Assembly (NCBI GenBank): GCA_027034115.1
Contig: JALVJB010000064.1
Location: forward strand, 1-5,360
Source of the DNA: Acidilobaceae archaeon
Lineage (GTDB): Archaea; Thermoproteota; Thermoprotei_A; Sulfolobales; Acidilobaceae
Reading direction: 5' to 3'
Length of the DNA stretch: 5,360 bases
Shown: in pieces, positions 5,003-5,360 of the stretch
Layout of the letters: each line of letters opens with the position of its first letter
Position numbering within the stretch: position 1 is the first letter of the stretch
Notes under the pieces: model-generated
Seen by the model: only the letters and a program-made list of their open reading frames with translations
Told to the model about the DNA's origin: nothing
Databases searched by the model: none
Translations under genes and position numbers: made by a program

Positions 5003-5360
5003 GCCTCCTTTATGAACTGGATCAGGGCGTCCGTGTACTCGGTGGTCTTCACGGGCTCTACGCCGGGCATGTGCCTTGCCAGGTCGTAGGTTACGATCTT
5101 GTTGGCTATCGCCTTCCTTATCGCGTTCTCCACTAGAGGCCTTACCTCCTTCCAGCCCATGAAGTCGGCTATTAGTAGTACTCCGCTGAGGATCTCCGCT
5201 GTGGGGTTGATAACGTTCTTGCCAGCGTACTTAGGCGCGGTGCCGTGGACGGGCTCTCCCACCGCTCTGCCATCGCCAACGTTTATGCCTGCCGCCATGC
5301 CGATTCCTCCTACGAGGGCGTTTGCCTCGTCGCTGATGTAGTCTCCGTTGAGGTTGGGGG
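4999..5360 (-). CDS. icd: NADP-dependent isocitrate dehydrogenase, C-terminal part (cut by window end)
   Basis: The last 119 residues of isocitrate dehydrogenase, which oxidatively decarboxylates isocitrate to 2-oxoglutarate in the citric acid cycle. The reading frame runs off the right edge, so the start is outside. Visible hallmarks are PNLNGDYISDEANALVGG, then GINVGDG, EPVHGTAPKYAGK and NVINP, and near the end VTYDLARHMPG. The K-Y pair in HGTAPKYAG and the Y...R pair in YDLAR correspond to E. coli K344/Y345 and Y391/R395, which contact the 2'-phosphate of NADP, so NADP is the likely cofactor. The sequence HGTAPKYAG also separates it from 3-isopropylmalate and homoisocitrate dehydrogenases. 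It converges on the HAD gene with a 4-base overlap (TTAG, 4999-5002). The ATG at 5298 is an internal methionine, not the start. Confidence 0.96.
   Translation of the reverse strand, partial: PNLNGDYISDEANALVGGIGMAAGINVGDGRAVGEPVHGTAPKYAGKNVINPTAEILSGVLLIADFMGWKEVRPLVENAIRKAIANKIVTYDLARHMPGVEPVKTTEYTDALIQFIKEA

Noticed and set aside
5099..5341. 80-residue plus-strand frame at the right end
   Set aside because: It is antisense to the clearly identified isocitrate dehydrogenase C-terminus.
1..5360. CRISPR, insertion sequence, toxin-antitoxin or defence system
   Set aside because: No direct repeats, terminal inverted repeats, transposase or nuclease motifs were seen, and the DUF2283 gene has no visible toxin partner.

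Overview
The window looks like chromosomal DNA from a hyperthermophilic crenarchaeon (Thermoproteota). It most resembles the Desulfurococcales/Pyrodictiaceae type, but the genus cannot be fixed from sequence alone. Supporting signs are archaeal TATA-like boxes ahead of the genes, Shine-Dalgarno (SD) sites of the GGTGATC type, frequent GTG and TTG starts, AGG/AGA and ATA codon preference, moderate GC, and proteins with archaeal best-known relatives. These include an MJ0936-type phosphodiesterase, a GyaR-type reductase and a SerB-like HAD phosphatase. No mobile element, CRISPR array, rRNA or tRNA is visible.

Layout, left to right: (1) a complete MJ0936/YfcE-family metallophosphoesterase on the minus strand (2-511). 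(2) A 66-base divergent promoter region. (3) A plus-strand pair: a D-2-hydroxyacid dehydrogenase of the glyoxylate/hydroxypyruvate reductase type (start re-set to GTG 578 by a near-perfect SD) and a small DUF2283 protein overlapping its stop codon. (4) A 143-base gap with two TATA-like boxes and a strong SD. (5) A 737-residue secreted, membrane-anchored surface protein (TTG 1995), with signal peptide, beta-rich domains, about 20 N-glycosylation sequons, Ser/Thr-rich stalk and C-terminal transmembrane anchor. It ends at an AT-only hairpin/T-tract. (6) A 122-base leader with a hairpin and a perfect SD that has no ordinary start codon at the right distance. (7) A SerB-like HAD phosphatase (canonical start GTG 4331). 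(8) The C-terminal third of NADP-type isocitrate dehydrogenase on the minus strand, cut by the window edge, whose stop codon overlaps that of the HAD gene.

The genes appear to form separate transcription units rather than one pathway. The reductase, HAD enzyme and isocitrate dehydrogenase all sit in central carbon/organic-acid metabolism, but nothing in the sequence ties them functionally. The points most worth a second look are the orphan SD and missing N-terminus of the HAD gene, the unrecognised surface protein with an apparent internal duplication, the single TATA element that may fire in both directions between 511 and 578, and the DUF2283 gene fused by overlap to a metabolic gene.
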